Positions 54,816-64,000 of a stretch of DNA of 64,000 nucleotides are shown here, piece after piece. This DNA is from Phycisphaera sp. GTDB lineage: Bacteria > Planctomycetota > Phycisphaerae > Phycisphaerales > SM1A02. Position numbers and translations under genes: made by a program. Within the stretch, counting starts at the first letter, position 1; each line of letters starts with the position of its first letter. The notes beneath the pieces were generated by a model that worked only from the letters and a program-made list of their open reading frames with translations, was not told the DNA's origin and made no database searches. Where the stretch lies: contig WGMP01000035.1 in the NCBI GenBank assembly GCA_016124975.1, positions 1-64,000 of the forward strand. Direction: 5' to 3'.

Positions 54816-55777
54816 GACGCGCTCCCCGCCGACGCGTGCGCGAGGAACACGCCGTCGAGAATCGCGCCCACGGCGGGCACGAAGAGGACGACTCCGAGAA
54901 GCGCCGCGAACAGCAGGATCGTCGCGAGAAGGACGCCATCGGTGCGAAGCGCCTCGAGCGGGCTGTCGGAGCTTCCCTCGTTCGCGCGGCGCCAGAAGCG
55001 ATGGATCGCGACGAGCACCAGCGGCGTCAGCAGCGCAAGGCCCGTCGCGCGAGACCCGAAGAGGGCCTGCGCGTGCTCGCTCAGCGTGTACGAGAGGTAC
55101 ATCAGGACCGTCATCACGGCGGAGAGGCCGAGGAGCCACTGCAGCTCGTCGCGCCCGCGCCAGTCGGCCGACGGCTTCCACGCGCTCCCCGCGCGCTCCG
55201 CGCTCACGAGGTCGCACATCCGCTTGATGAAGCCGAGGTAGAGGCAGAGGAAGAAGACGCAGAGGACGAGCCACACGCTGATGCGCACATCGATCGCGAC
55301 CGCGCCCGCCGCCGCGCGCAGGGCGAACCCTGTCGCGATCGTCGTCACATCCACCACGGGCACGCGCTTCAGCTTGCCGTTGTAGAGGCCTTGGAGGACG
55401 CCGTAGAGCGCGATCGCCCCGACAAGCTCCATCGACACGCTCGCGGCGACGAGAAGCGCCGCGATCTCGAGCGCCACGCCGAGCCCGACCGCGAACGGCC
55501 GCGACACGGCGCCCGACGCGACAGGTCTGCGCCTCTTCACGGGATGCTGGCGGTCCTTCTCCGCGTCGAGCGCGTCGTTGATCGCATAGAAGCCGCTCGC
55601 CGCGAGCGAGAAGGCCGCGAAGGCGAGGAGCGCGTCGAGCCCGCGCCCGACGAGCTCCTCAGAGGTCGCCGTGCGGACGGCGTTCGCCGCCCAGAAGATG
55701 AACGCCAGCAGGACGAAGCTGTTCTTCGTCCAGTCTCCTGGCCGCATCAGCTTGAGGATGGCGCGGGGCTCTGCCAC
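54812..55777 (-). CDS. UbiA-family prenyltransferase, resembling decaprenyl-phosphate phosphoribosyltransferase
   Basis: LRPGDW-like LMRPGDWTKNSFV; YAINDALDAEKDRQHPVKRRRPVASG; YNGKLKRVPVVDVTTIATGFALRAAAGAVAI. Confidence 0.82.
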   Translation of the reverse strand: MAEPRAILKLMRPGDWTKNSFVLLAFIFWAANAVRTATSEELVGRGLDALLAFAAFSLAASGFYAINDALDAEKDRQHPVKRRRPVASGAVSRPFAVGLGVALEIAALLVAASVSMELVGAIALYGVLQGLYNGKLKRVPVVDVTTIATGFALRAAAGAVAIDVRISVWLVLCVFFLCLYLGFIKRMCDLVSAERAGSAWKPSADWRGRDELQWLLGLSAVMTVLMYLSYTLSEHAQALFGSRATGLALLTPLVLVAIHRFWRRANEGSSDSPLEALRTDGVLLATILLFAALLGVVLFVPAVGAILDGVFLAHASAGSAS

Positions 55778-55926
55778 GGTGCGGTTCTATCGGCGCTTTG
55801 GCGGGTGCGTCCTGAAGGGTCTGTGCGAACGCAGCCGAGAAGCGCGGTGTTCGCACGCCAAGGGGCATTTCAAGCGCGCCCTGAAGCGCGCAATCCGACT
55901 ATCATCGCGTCTTCCGAGAACACGCC

Positions 55927-56748
55927 ATGGTTTCCGACACCCAGAGTGCCCCACGCCCGTCCGCCAACGCCAGCCGCACGGTCCGATTCCGCATCAAGCG
56001 GCAGGACCGCCCGGGCGAGGCACCTCGCTGGGAGGAGTTCCTCGTCGACGCGGAGCCGGGGTCGAATGTGATCGCCTGCCTCCAGCAGATCGCCCGCATG
56101 TCGAAGACGGCCGAGGGCAAGGCCACGACGCCCGTGTGCTACGACTCGGGCTGCCTCGAGGAGGTCTGCGGTTCCTGCGCGATGGTGATCAACGGCAAGG
56201 TGCGCCCGTCGTGCTCCGCGCTCGTCGACAAGGTCGTCGGCCCCGACGGCACCATCACCCTCGAGCCGATGTCGAAGTTCCCCGTCGTGCGCGATCTCGC
56301 GGTCGACCGCTCGCGCGCGTTCCACAACCTCGAGCGCGTGAAGGCGTGGGTCCCGATCGACGGCACCTATCACCTCGGCGCGGGGCCGAAGGACACTCCT
56401 GCCAACCAGGAGACGCGCTACACGCTGTCGACCTGCATGACCTGCGCGTGCTGCCTCGAGGCGTGCCCGCAGTTCAACCTCGAGGAGGACAAGTCGAAGT
56501 GGGACGGCGAGTTCATCGGCGCCCACGCGATCTCCCAGGCTCGGCTCTTCAACGCCCACCCCACGGGCGCCGCGCTCGCGTCGGAGCGCCTCGATGTCCT
56601 GATGGCCAAGGGCGGCGTGAACGACTGCGGCAACGCGCAGAACTGCGTGAAGGTCTGCCCGAAGGAGATCCCGCTGACCGAGTCGATCGCAGCGATCGGC
56701 CGCGCGGTGACGGTGCACGCGATCAAGAGCTTCTTCAGCGGGCGATAG
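55927..56748 (+). CDS. sdhB: Succinate dehydrogenase iron-sulfur subunit
   Basis: CYDSGCLEEVCGSCAMVINGKVRPSC, CMTCACCLEACPQFN, CVKVCPKEIPL cysteine motifs. Confidence 0.95.
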   Translation: MVSDTQSAPRPSANASRTVRFRIKRQDRPGEAPRWEEFLVDAEPGSNVIACLQQIARMSKTAEGKATTPVCYDSGCLEEVCGSCAMVINGKVRPSCSALVDKVVGPDGTITLEPMSKFPVVRDLAVDRSRAFHNLERVKAWVPIDGTYHLGAGPKDTPANQETRYTLSTCMTCACCLEACPQFNLEEDKSKWDGEFIGAHAISQARLFNAHPTGAALASERLDVLMAKGGVNDCGNAQNCVKVCPKEIPLTESIAAIGRAVTVHAIKSFFSGR

Positions 56749-56773
56749 CCCCAGCGCGCCGCCAACGATCTGT

Positions 56774-57030
56774 ATCGCGCGACACGAAAATCAGGCGTGC
56801 CCGCATGCTTCAGCATGCGGAACGGGTGGTGTCAGCCGTCGACTCCGACGCGTGTCGTTCCGCAGGTTGAAACCTGCGGGCACCCCTGGTGAATGACTCC
56901 GACGACCTGAATCGCGCGACACGAAAATCAGGGGTGCCCGCATGCTTCAGCATGCGGAACGGATGACGCCAGCCGTCGACTCCGACGGGCTGCGTTCCGC
57001 AGGTTGAAACCTGTTGACACCCTAGTTGAA
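56774..57030. repeat. Two-copy direct repeat (period 137 bp), each copy with two palindromes (REP-like)
   Basis: atcgcgcgacacgaaaatcagg(c/g)gtgcccgcatgcttcagcatgcggaacgg...ccgtcgactccgac...ttccgcaggttgaaacctg repeated; hairpins CCGCATGC-TTCA-GCATGCGG and CCGCAGGTT-GAA-ACCTGCGG. Confidence 0.9.
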
Positions 57031-57047
57031 CGACGCCCACGCACCAG

Positions 57048-57743
57048 TCACCGTCGACGCCGTCGCACCGCCAGCATCCCGACGAGCGCTGCCGCCATCG
57101 CGGGCGGCGCGGGGATGTTCACCGTGAAGATCAGCATCTCGCCCGCGCCAGAGCCGGGCCGAAGCGGATCGGCCATGCCAGGCGTGTTCCGCCAGATCCA
57201 GCGCGCGTCGGTGGTGATGCCCGCGATCACGCCCCACGGCGCGATGCCGTTGTGCTCGCCGACATAGGTCGGTTCCCACGCGCCGAGCCCGTCGGCCGAC
57301 GCGATGTGCGCCTCGATCTCCGACGCGAGCGGATGTGGCGCGCCCGTGTTTCGGTCCGTGTTCGTCGCATAGACGCGCCAGCGCGCGTCGCCCGTCAGCA
57401 GCGTGCCGAGCGACGGCGAGGAGAACTGCGCGAGAAGTCCCTGTGCGACCGAGTTGTCCGACCACGCTGCGATGTAGATCGTCTCGGTCGCCTCGAAGCT
57501 CCAGGTCTCGGCGATCGACCAGTTGAAGGTTCCCGGGTTCCCCGCGAAGCCCGTCTCGTTGCCGCCGATGTAAGTGAAGGTCGACCCCGCGCGCGTGAAG
57601 ATCGCGTAGTGGTTGTCGCAGGTGATCGTGGTGGTGACGAGCTCCGCATGCGCCGACGGCGCGGCGACGAGGAAGAGCGCGGCGAGCGGATGGACGACGG
57701 CGTGCGCGATGGCCCGCGCGCGTCTCGGTTGATCGATGAACAT
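57048..57743 (-). CDS. Secreted protein with PEP-CTERM-like C-terminus
   Basis: Signal peptide ALFLVAAPSAHAE; C-terminus IPAPPAMAAALVGMLAVRRRRR. Confidence 0.65.
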   Translation of the reverse strand: MFIDQPRRARAIAHAVVHPLAALFLVAAPSAHAELVTTTITCDNHYAIFTRAGSTFTYIGGNETGFAGNPGTFNWSIAETWSFEATETIYIAAWSDNSVAQGLLAQFSSPSLGTLLTGDARWRVYATNTDRNTGAPHPLASEIEAHIASADGLGAWEPTYVGEHNGIAPWGVIAGITTDARWIWRNTPGMADPLRPGSGAGEMLIFTVNIPAPPAMAAALVGMLAVRRRRR

Positions 57744-57920
57744 CTGTTTCCCCTCTTTGGTTGTGCGTCGGCCGTGCAGCGCGCACGGCTCGATGCCGCG
57801 AGGGTGCCGCGGATCCTGCGGATTGCAACGACTGCGGCGCCCGCTCAAGGCAGACGGAACCCTGCGGCGTCTACCTGTGCCGCCTATTCCGTCTCTGCGG
57901 CCTCTGCCGTCGCGCGACGC

Positions 57921-58955
57921 CTATTCCGAGGCCTCGTCGCGCCCCGCAGGCGCGTCGGCGGCGCGGTCCTTGAGCTCGCGACCGCGCGCGGCGATCGAGT
58001 CGTAGATCGACGCAAGCAGCCCGACGAGCGGGAACTTCCCCTGCAAGGGCGACTGTCCGAGTCGACGAAGGAGCGCGTGCGGCGCGAACGGCTCTGTCTC
58101 GTCGGAGAGCGCGTCGATCTGCCGTCCCGGCCGCCAGAAGCTGTCGATGCAGCGCTCAAGCGGCTGCGCCTCGGGCGCGCGCTCGACCGCGGGCGGCGTC
58201 GAGTGGGCGCGCGCAACGCCTCGCGTCGCGATCGCGCGCGCTTCCTGGAGCCGCTCGAGGAGCCGCTGTCCGTCGAGGCCGCGCAGCGTGAACGCAAGGA
58301 GCGGGTCGCCCGAGAGGCGCTCCGTCACGAGCGCGCCGACGCAACCGATGTGCTTGCACGGCTTCGGTAGGTCGCAGGTGCAGGTGCGCGTCACGGTCGC
58401 GGGATCGGTGGGCACGAGCTGCTGCCCGAGCGACACGAACGGCTGCTCGACGAGCGGCGGCATCTCGCCCGCGAGAAGCTTCGCCGAGTAGACCGCTTCA
58501 CGCGCCATGATGGAGACCACACGGTCCCAGTCGGCCGCGGAGATCGCGACGGGCGCGATGCGCACGGCGTAGGGCCGCGATGCACGGCCCTGCACGGTCG
58601 CCTCGATGCCCGCAGGCGTGATCTGCAGCGACGCGACCTGCCCTGCGCGCGCATAGTCGAGCGCCTCCGCCTTCACCCCGTCGACGATTCCATCGAGGAG
58701 GATGCCGCACCACGCGTCGGCGGGCCACGAGAGGAGGTCGATTCCCTCGCGCCTGCGCAGGCGGATGCCGTTCTTCAGGCGGCGCGGCGTGTCGGGCCTG
58801 CGCATCTGCCGCACGCCCGGCCCCGCGTTGAAGGTCGAGTTGCGCGCGAAGGGGTTCGGCGCGGCGGGTGCCGCACCAGGCGCGACCTCGGCGGGCTGCG
58901 CCGCGTTTGCCGCAGCGTCCGCCGTGTTGCGGGTGGTGTCGTCGGGAGCGCTCAT
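57921..58955 (-). CDS. SWIM zinc-finger protein
   Basis: CTCDLPKPCKHIGCV SWIM signature; ATGA overlap with SNF2 gene. Confidence 0.8.
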   Translation of the reverse strand: MSAPDDTTRNTADAAANAAQPAEVAPGAAPAAPNPFARNSTFNAGPGVRQMRRPDTPRRLKNGIRLRRREGIDLLSWPADAWCGILLDGIVDGVKAEALDYARAGQVASLQITPAGIEATVQGRASRPYAVRIAPVAISAADWDRVVSIMAREAVYSAKLLAGEMPPLVEQPFVSLGQQLVPTDPATVTRTCTCDLPKPCKHIGCVGALVTERLSGDPLLAFTLRGLDGQRLLERLQEARAIATRGVARAHSTPPAVERAPEAQPLERCIDSFWRPGRQIDALSDETEPFAPHALLRRLGQSPLQGKFPLVGLLASIYDSIAARGRELKDRAADAPAGRDEASE

Positions 58956-61900
58956 TCGCCGTCCTCCAGCGTGTCCCTGCGAAGGGTGAGAAGGTCGCGC
59001 AGCTGGCCCGTCGAGAGTTCGGTGAGCCACGACTCGCCCGCGCCGATGATCTGCTGCGCGAGCTCGGTCTTCTGCTCGATCATCTGGTCGATGCGCTCCT
59101 CGAGCGTGCCTTCCGAGATCATCTTGTGCACGTTCACCGTGCGGTGCTGGCCGATGCGGAACGCGCGGTCGGTCGCCTGGTTCTCGACCGCGGGGTTCCA
59201 CCAGCGGTCGAAGTGGAACACATGGTTCGCGGCCGTGAGGTTGAGGCCGACGCCGCCAGCCTTCAGCGACAGGACGAAGATCGGGCACGCGGGGTCGTTC
59301 GACTGGAAGCGCTCGATGAGGTGCTCGCGCTTCGCCTGCGGCGTGCCGCCGTGGAGGAAGAGCGCCTCGGTGTCGAGCTCCTGCCGCAGCATCGCGACGA
59401 GGAGATGCCCCATCTGGCGGTACTGCGTGAAGATGAGCGCGCGGTCGCCCGCCGCGATCACTTCGTCGACCATCTCCATCATGCGCATCGCCTTGCCCGA
59501 GCGCGCGGAGAGCTTCTCCCCGGGCTTGAGCGTGGGCAGCGGCACAGCGTCGTCGTCGTCCGCGCCCTGGCGCAGGAAGTGGGCGGGGTGGTTGCACACC
59601 TGCTTCAGCTTCACGAGCGCAGAGAGGACGAGGCCGCGTCGCTTCATGCCTTCCGAGTTGTCGACGCGGGTCAGCATGTCGTTCACGACCGAGTCGTAGA
59701 GCTGCGCCTGCTCCGCCGTGAGCGGGACGTTCTGACGCGTCTCGACGAGCGGCGGCAGGTCGGTGATGACGGTCGGGTCGGTCTTCAGGCGCCGCAGCAC
59801 GAAAGGCCGCACGAGGCTCTTGAGGCGATCGGCCTGGCGACGGTCCTTGTGGCGCTCGATCGGCGCCGCGAAGCGCCTGCGGAAGTCGCCCTGCGTGCCG
59901 AGGTAGCCGGGCGTGCAGAACTCGAGGATCGACCAGAGCTCGCTCAGGCGGTTCTCGACGGGGGTGCCCGTCAGCGCGATGCGGTGGCTCGTGCGCAGCG
60001 CGCGGATCGACGCGGTCTGCTTGGTCGGCGGGTTCTTGATGTGCTGCGCTTCGTCGAGGGTGACGCGCCGCCAGTGAACGCGCTCGAGGCTCTCCTTGTC
60101 GCGCACGACGAGCGCGTAGGTCGTCACGACGACATCCGACGAGAGCGCCGTCTCGACGAACTTCTCGCCGATCGGGCGCTCGAGGCCGTGGTGGACATGC
60201 ACCACGAGCTCGGGCGCGAAGCGGTGGAGCTCGCGGTTCCAGTTGCCGACGACCGACATCGGGCAGACGAGGAGCGTCGGGCCGACCACGCGGCCCTGCG
60301 CGCGCTGGCGCTCGTGCTGGAGAAGCGCGATCAGCTGCACGGTCTTGCCGAGGCCCATGTCGTCGGCGAGGCAGCCGCCGAGGCCGAAGCGATCGAGGAA
60401 CGCAAGCCACGAGAGGCCCTGCTGCTGGTACGGGCGCAGCGTGCCCTGGAAACGCTCGGGCGGGTCGACGATCGTGAAGCGCTCGTCGCCCTTGAAGCCG
60501 AGGAGCTCGCTCACCCAGCCCTGCGCGTCGAGACCGAGGATCGGAAGCCCCGTCTCGGGGCCGTCGAGGCCGTTGCCGAGGCGGATCGCCTGCATCACCG
60601 TCATCTGGCCGCCGGGATGCTCCTTCAGGAACCGCACCGCGCCATGGAGGTCGTCGGGGCGGATCTCCACCCACTGGCCGTTCACGCGCAGAAGCGGCGA
60701 GCCTTGTCCCGCGAGCCGCTGGAACGCGTCGATCGAGAGCGTCTGGTCGCCGAGCGCAATCTGCCACGAGTAGTTGACGAGGCTGTGGAGCCCGAGGTGG
60801 CTGCCTTCGCCGTCGGGGCCCGAACCGCCGCCGACAGGCGCGGATCCGTCGCCCGAATCGATGAGAAGCCGCGCACCGAGGCGGCTCGCGGGCTGGCCCC
60901 ACCAGCTCGGCGCAAGCACCACGAAGCCCGACTCCATGAGGATCGGGCGGAAGTCGCGCAGGAACGCGTAGGCCTCCGTCGTCGAGAGCTCGATTCCCGC
61001 GGGCGTCGCGCTCTCGAGCGCGCGCTCGACGCGCGGCCAGATGCGCGCCGCGCGCGCGAGCTCCGCAAGGAGCACATCGCCCGCGGGCTCGTCTTCGCCG
61101 CCGAAGCGCGCGAGGAGGCCGCGCAGGCCGTCGGTGCCCTGCGCCCAGATCTGCTCGGCGTCGATGACGACGGGCGGGTCGTCGTTCGTGATGAGCTTGA
61201 AGGCGATCTGCCACTGCGCGTGGCGGCCGAGCTCGTCGTTCGCGTCGAAACTCGTCGGATCGGGCTCGGTCAGTTCGAACGCGAGGCGCACGAAGCGCGA
61301 CTCGCTTGCCGCGTCGAGCGACGAGAGCCACTGCCGCGCGCCGCGCATCAGGTGCGTGTCCGAGCTCTTCAGGCCCGCCACCGTGCCGTCGCGGCCGAGA
61401 AGGCCCGTGAGCCACGCCACATGCGGGTCGACAGACGGATCGCGCTCCTCGATCGCGTCGCCATAGCTCTCCGACTCGAGCACCGCGCGCACCTCGGCGT
61501 CGATGAAGCCGATGAGCGCGGCCTCGATGATCGCCCACGGCTGCCCGCGGAACTCGTCGTCGACCGCGCGCACGCTCGCGGGAATCGCTGAGAGAAGCGC
61601 CTCGAGCCGCTGGGCGGGCGCGCCGTCGGCGAGCCACGGCTGCCACACCGCGCGGAAGCGTCCCGACTTGTCCTGGATGAGCGACGGCACCACGCGCTGG
61701 TCGGCGATCAGATCGGCGGCGAGGTCGGCGACCTCGCGCCAGAAGCGAAGCTCATGCCCAACGAAGAGGCCCGGCGCGAGCGGACGCTCGTCGTCGTCGA
61801 CGGTGAGCAGGAAGCGCAGGGCCGCGGGGCACTCGACGGCGAGCGCGGGCACCTCGACCGACGCGAGGTGTGCGATCGGTTCGTCGCTCATGCCGAGCGC

Positions 61901-62224
61901 GTTCGCGAGGCGATCGCTCGGAAGCGGCATCACCCGCGCATCGGCCGTCGTCGCAGGAAGCGTGAGGCGCACCTGCGCCGGCTCGGCGCAGAGGTCGTCG
62001 CCTGCGAGGATTCCCGCCGACAGCAACAGCCCGCGCAGCGCGCCAGCGTCGCACGCAAAGGGATGTCGGAAAGCGCCTGCGGCGGGCGCCGTGGGTTCGG
62101 ATGACTCGGAGTCGGCGTCGCCCGCCACGCGCTGCAGAACCGCAAGCGCGGGGGTCGCGGCGTTCGCGTCTTCTGCCCAAAGGTGGAGCCGTTCGCTGGT
62201 CCAGACTGCGTGGAGGACGATCAT
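58952..62224 (-). CDS. SNF2/Rad54-family helicase
   Basis: LADDMGLGKTVQLIALLQHERQR, LDEAQHIKNPPTKQT, ALTGTPVENRLSELWSILEF, VFHFDRWWNPAVENQATDRAFRIGQ. Confidence 0.95.
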   Translation of the reverse strand: MIVLHAVWTSERLHLWAEDANAATPALAVLQRVAGDADSESSEPTAPAAGAFRHPFACDAGALRGLLLSAGILAGDDLCAEPAQVRLTLPATTADARVMPLPSDRLANALGMSDEPIAHLASVEVPALAVECPAALRFLLTVDDDERPLAPGLFVGHELRFWREVADLAADLIADQRVVPSLIQDKSGRFRAVWQPWLADGAPAQRLEALLSAIPASVRAVDDEFRGQPWAIIEAALIGFIDAEVRAVLESESYGDAIEERDPSVDPHVAWLTGLLGRDGTVAGLKSSDTHLMRGARQWLSSLDAASESRFVRLAFELTEPDPTSFDANDELGRHAQWQIAFKLITNDDPPVVIDAEQIWAQGTDGLRGLLARFGGEDEPAGDVLLAELARAARIWPRVERALESATPAGIELSTTEAYAFLRDFRPILMESGFVVLAPSWWGQPASRLGARLLIDSGDGSAPVGGGSGPDGEGSHLGLHSLVNYSWQIALGDQTLSIDAFQRLAGQGSPLLRVNGQWVEIRPDDLHGAVRFLKEHPGGQMTVMQAIRLGNGLDGPETGLPILGLDAQGWVSELLGFKGDERFTIVDPPERFQGTLRPYQQQGLSWLAFLDRFGLGGCLADDMGLGKTVQLIALLQHERQRAQGRVVGPTLLVCPMSVVGNWNRELHRFAPELVVHVHHGLERPIGEKFVETALSSDVVVTTYALVVRDKESLERVHWRRVTLDEAQHIKNPPTKQTASIRALRTSHRIALTGTPVENRLSELWSILEFCTPGYLGTQGDFRRRFAAPIERHKDRRQADRLKSLVRPFVLRRLKTDPTVITDLPPLVETRQNVPLTAEQAQLYDSVVNDMLTRVDNSEGMKRRGLVLSALVKLKQVCNHPAHFLRQGADDDDAVPLPTLKPGEKLSARSGKAMRMMEMVDEVIAAGDRALIFTQYRQMGHLLVAMLRQELDTEALFLHGGTPQAKREHLIERFQSNDPACPIFVLSLKAGGVGLNLTAANHVFHFDRWWNPAVENQATDRAFRIGQHRTVNVHKMISEGTLEERIDQMIEQKTELAQQIIGAGESWLTELSTGQLRDLLTLRRDTLEDGE

Positions 62225-62250
62225 GATGCGGAACGCTTCCTCTGCGGGTG

Positions 62251-62300
62251 TGCCGTGGTCTGTCGTGGTCTGCCGTGTTCTGTCGTCTTCTCTCGTGTCC
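62251..62300 (+). repeat. 10-bp degenerate tandem repeat x5 (tgccgtggtc)
   Basis: tgccgtggtc tgtcgtggtc tgccgtgttc tgtcgtcttc tctcgtgtcc. Confidence 0.8.
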
Positions 62301-62357
62301 CTGAACTCCGCCTCCTGCGAGGCGAGCGCGACTGGTCGGCGTCCGGTCGGCCGCCAG

Positions 62358-62430
62358 TGATTGCGCTGGGACTCGAACCCAGGACCTACGGCTTAAAAGG
62401 CCGCTGCTCTACCGACTGAGCTACGCAATC
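62358..62430 (-). tRNA. tRNA-Lys (TTT)
   Basis: Minus strand GATTGCG...GCGGC-CTTTTAA-GCCGT...GGTTCGAGTCC...CGCAATCA; 7-bp acceptor stem. Confidence 0.93.
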
Positions 62431-62480
62431 GCGAAGAGAAACAGTGTAGCCGAACCCCGCGCCGCCGCCCCAAACCGCCT

Positions 62481-62528
62481 CGGGCGGGGCCTCGTGCGGG
62501 GCCTCGCGCGGGGCCTCGCGCGGGTGTC
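62481..62528 (+). repeat. 12-bp tandem repeat x4 (cgcgcggggcct)
   Basis: Read directly between tRNA-Lys and the TolB-like gene. Confidence 0.9.
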
Positions 62529-62631
62529 GCGTGGGCCACCTGCGGGCTGCGCGGGAATCCCAGTGCGCGGCTCAACCGCACAGACGGAACAGCCGATAGG
62601 ACTCGGCGAGGTCCCCGTACGGAGAATCCCC

Positions 62632-64000
62632 ATGCCCGTTGAAAGCGCCCTTAGGAAGCCCGCAGCCACCGTCCGCATCGCAACCGTCGGTCGCGCCGCC
62701 GTCGCGTCGCTCGCGGCCGTCGTGGCCCTGTGCGGCTGCAGCGCGGTCCAGTCCGTCGCCGATGGCGTCGGGTCGCTTTCGACGCGCAAGGCGGACGCAG
62801 TTCCCGAGCGACGAACCGTCGCCGCGAGCGCAACCCCTGTGTCGACCTCTTCCGCGCGCATGGGCACGGTGTCGCGTTCGCGCGCGTCGACGCCCTCCTT
62901 CGCGGGTGATGACTTCGACGCCGAGACCCCCGATTTCGCCACCGATGGCGGCGATGGCGCCTCGAGCCACCGCGCCAGCGTCAACGCGCCGCTCTCCGTT
63001 CCCGATGCCTCGATGAGCGCCGCGGTCCGCCGCGCGAGCCTCGCGGTTCCGGGCGTCTATGCCCCTGCGAAGTCGGCCGATGCCGACGACTTCTCCGAGG
63101 GCGCGTCCAACCTCTCGCAGGTCAGCTTCGCGGTAGAGGGCGGCGATTACTCGCCCGATGTCGACCGCACGGGCAGCTTCATCGTCTTCGCCTCGACGCA
63201 GCACCGCACGACCTTCGACCTCTACAGGAAGTCCGTCGACGGCCGCACCGTGACGCAGATCACGACCGACCCGAGCGACGACCTCATGCCCGCGATCTCG
63301 CCCGACGGCACGAAGATCGCCTTCGCCTCGAACCGCAACGGCAACTGGGACATCTTCACGATGCCCGTCGGCGGCGGCGCGGCCACGCAGATCACCTTCG
63401 ATGTCGACGAAGAGGTCCAGCCCACCTGGGCGCCAGACGGCAAGCGCCTCGCCTTCAGCCGCAAGAACGGCCGCTCGGGCGCATGGGAGATCTGGATCGT
63501 CGACACCACGACCCCTGGCCTGCGCACCTTCGTGTGCGAGGGCTTCCTGCCGCGATGGTCGCCCGACGCGGCGTCGGACAAGCTCCTCTTCCAGCGCGCC
63601 CGCCAGCGTGGCTCGCGGCTCTACGGGATCTGGACCATCGACATCGTGCGCGGCGAGGGCATCAACCCGACCGAAGTCCTCAGCGCGCGCAACGCAGCGA
63701 TCCTCCAGCCGAGCTGGTCGCCCGACGGCACGCAGATCGTTTTCACGACCGTCGCGGACCCTGATTCTGACTTCGACTGGCCCGATCGCTCCGACATCTG
63801 GGTGATCAGCGCAGACGGCACCTCGCGCAGCGCGCTGACCAACGACCAGTACCGCAACATGCAGCCGATCTGGGCCGCGGACGGACGGATCTACTTCGTG
63901 TCGAACCGCAGCGGCATCGAGAATGTCTGGGCGATGACCGCAGATCGCACCACGATCGAGAAGAATTCGGCTGAGATCGCTGCAGGACGCAAGGTGAAGG
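62632..64000 (+). CDS. TolB-like beta-propeller lipoprotein, 3' partial
   Basis: My translation of the + strand (absent from the ORF track because it runs off the window): lipobox VALCGCSAV; DPSDDLMPAISPDGTKIAFASNRNGNWDIFTMPVGGG, QPSWSPDGTQIVF, MQPIWAADGRIYFVSNRSG PD40 repeats. Confidence 0.85.
   Translation, partial: MPVESALRKPAATVRIATVGRAAVASLAAVVALCGCSAVQSVADGVGSLSTRKADAVPERRTVAASATPVSTSSARMGTVSRSRASTPSFAGDDFDAETPDFATDGGDGASSHRASVNAPLSVPDASMSAAVRRASLAVPGVYAPAKSADADDFSEGASNLSQVSFAVEGGDYSPDVDRTGSFIVFASTQHRTTFDLYRKSVDGRTVTQITTDPSDDLMPAISPDGTKIAFASNRNGNWDIFTMPVGGGAATQITFDVDEEVQPTWAPDGKRLAFSRKNGRSGAWEIWIVDTTTPGLRTFVCEGFLPRWSPDAASDKLLFQRARQRGSRLYGIWTIDIVRGEGINPTEVLSARNAAILQPSWSPDGTQIVFTTVADPDSDFDWPDRSDIWVISADGTSRSALTNDQYRNMQPIWAADGRIYFVSNRSGIENVWAMTADRTTIEKNSAEIAAGRKVK

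Noticed and set aside
56418-57040. Two minus-strand ORFs sharing MLKHAGTPDFRVAR
   Set aside because: Shared N-terminus is just the 137-bp direct repeat translated; one overlaps sdhB antisense.

Overview
High-GC chromosomal window whose gene content and style resemble a Planctomycetes/Phycisphaerae-type bacterium (lineage is inferred). Order: 3' part of a secreted reprolysin-like protease; rplK-rplA-rplJ-rplL-rpoB-rpoC; homogentisate dioxygenase; DUF192 protein; WD40 Ser/Thr kinase with ECF sigma factor; fumarylacetoacetase overlapping an uncharacterised gene; a CsgG-like/COG3014/YcfL/LpoB lipoprotein cluster; MFS transporter; imuA-imuB-dnaE2 mutasome; tRNA-Leu(CAA); guaB; PilT-like ATPase followed by a GspE-like protein with all catalytic motifs degenerate and a CvpA-like protein; YraN-like nuclease; SurA-like lipoprotein; DUF1844 protein; sdhC-sdhA; a reverse-strand GT-C glycosyltransferase/UbiA pair; sdhB; PEP-CTERM-like protein; SWIM/SNF2 pair; tRNA-Lys(TTT); start of a TolB-like lipoprotein. 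Points most worth a second look: (1) the unknown gene fused translationally to fahA with no recognisable maleylacetoacetate isomerase in the window, (2) the active/inactive secretion ATPase pair, (3) many distinct short tandem-repeat arrays (periods 8-22 bp), densest in and upstream of the mutasome, (4) tandem GNRA-loop hairpins before rplL, (5) the sdhCA/sdhB operon split by a polyprenyl-sugar-like cassette. I found no CRISPR array, transposase, prophage or rRNA gene.
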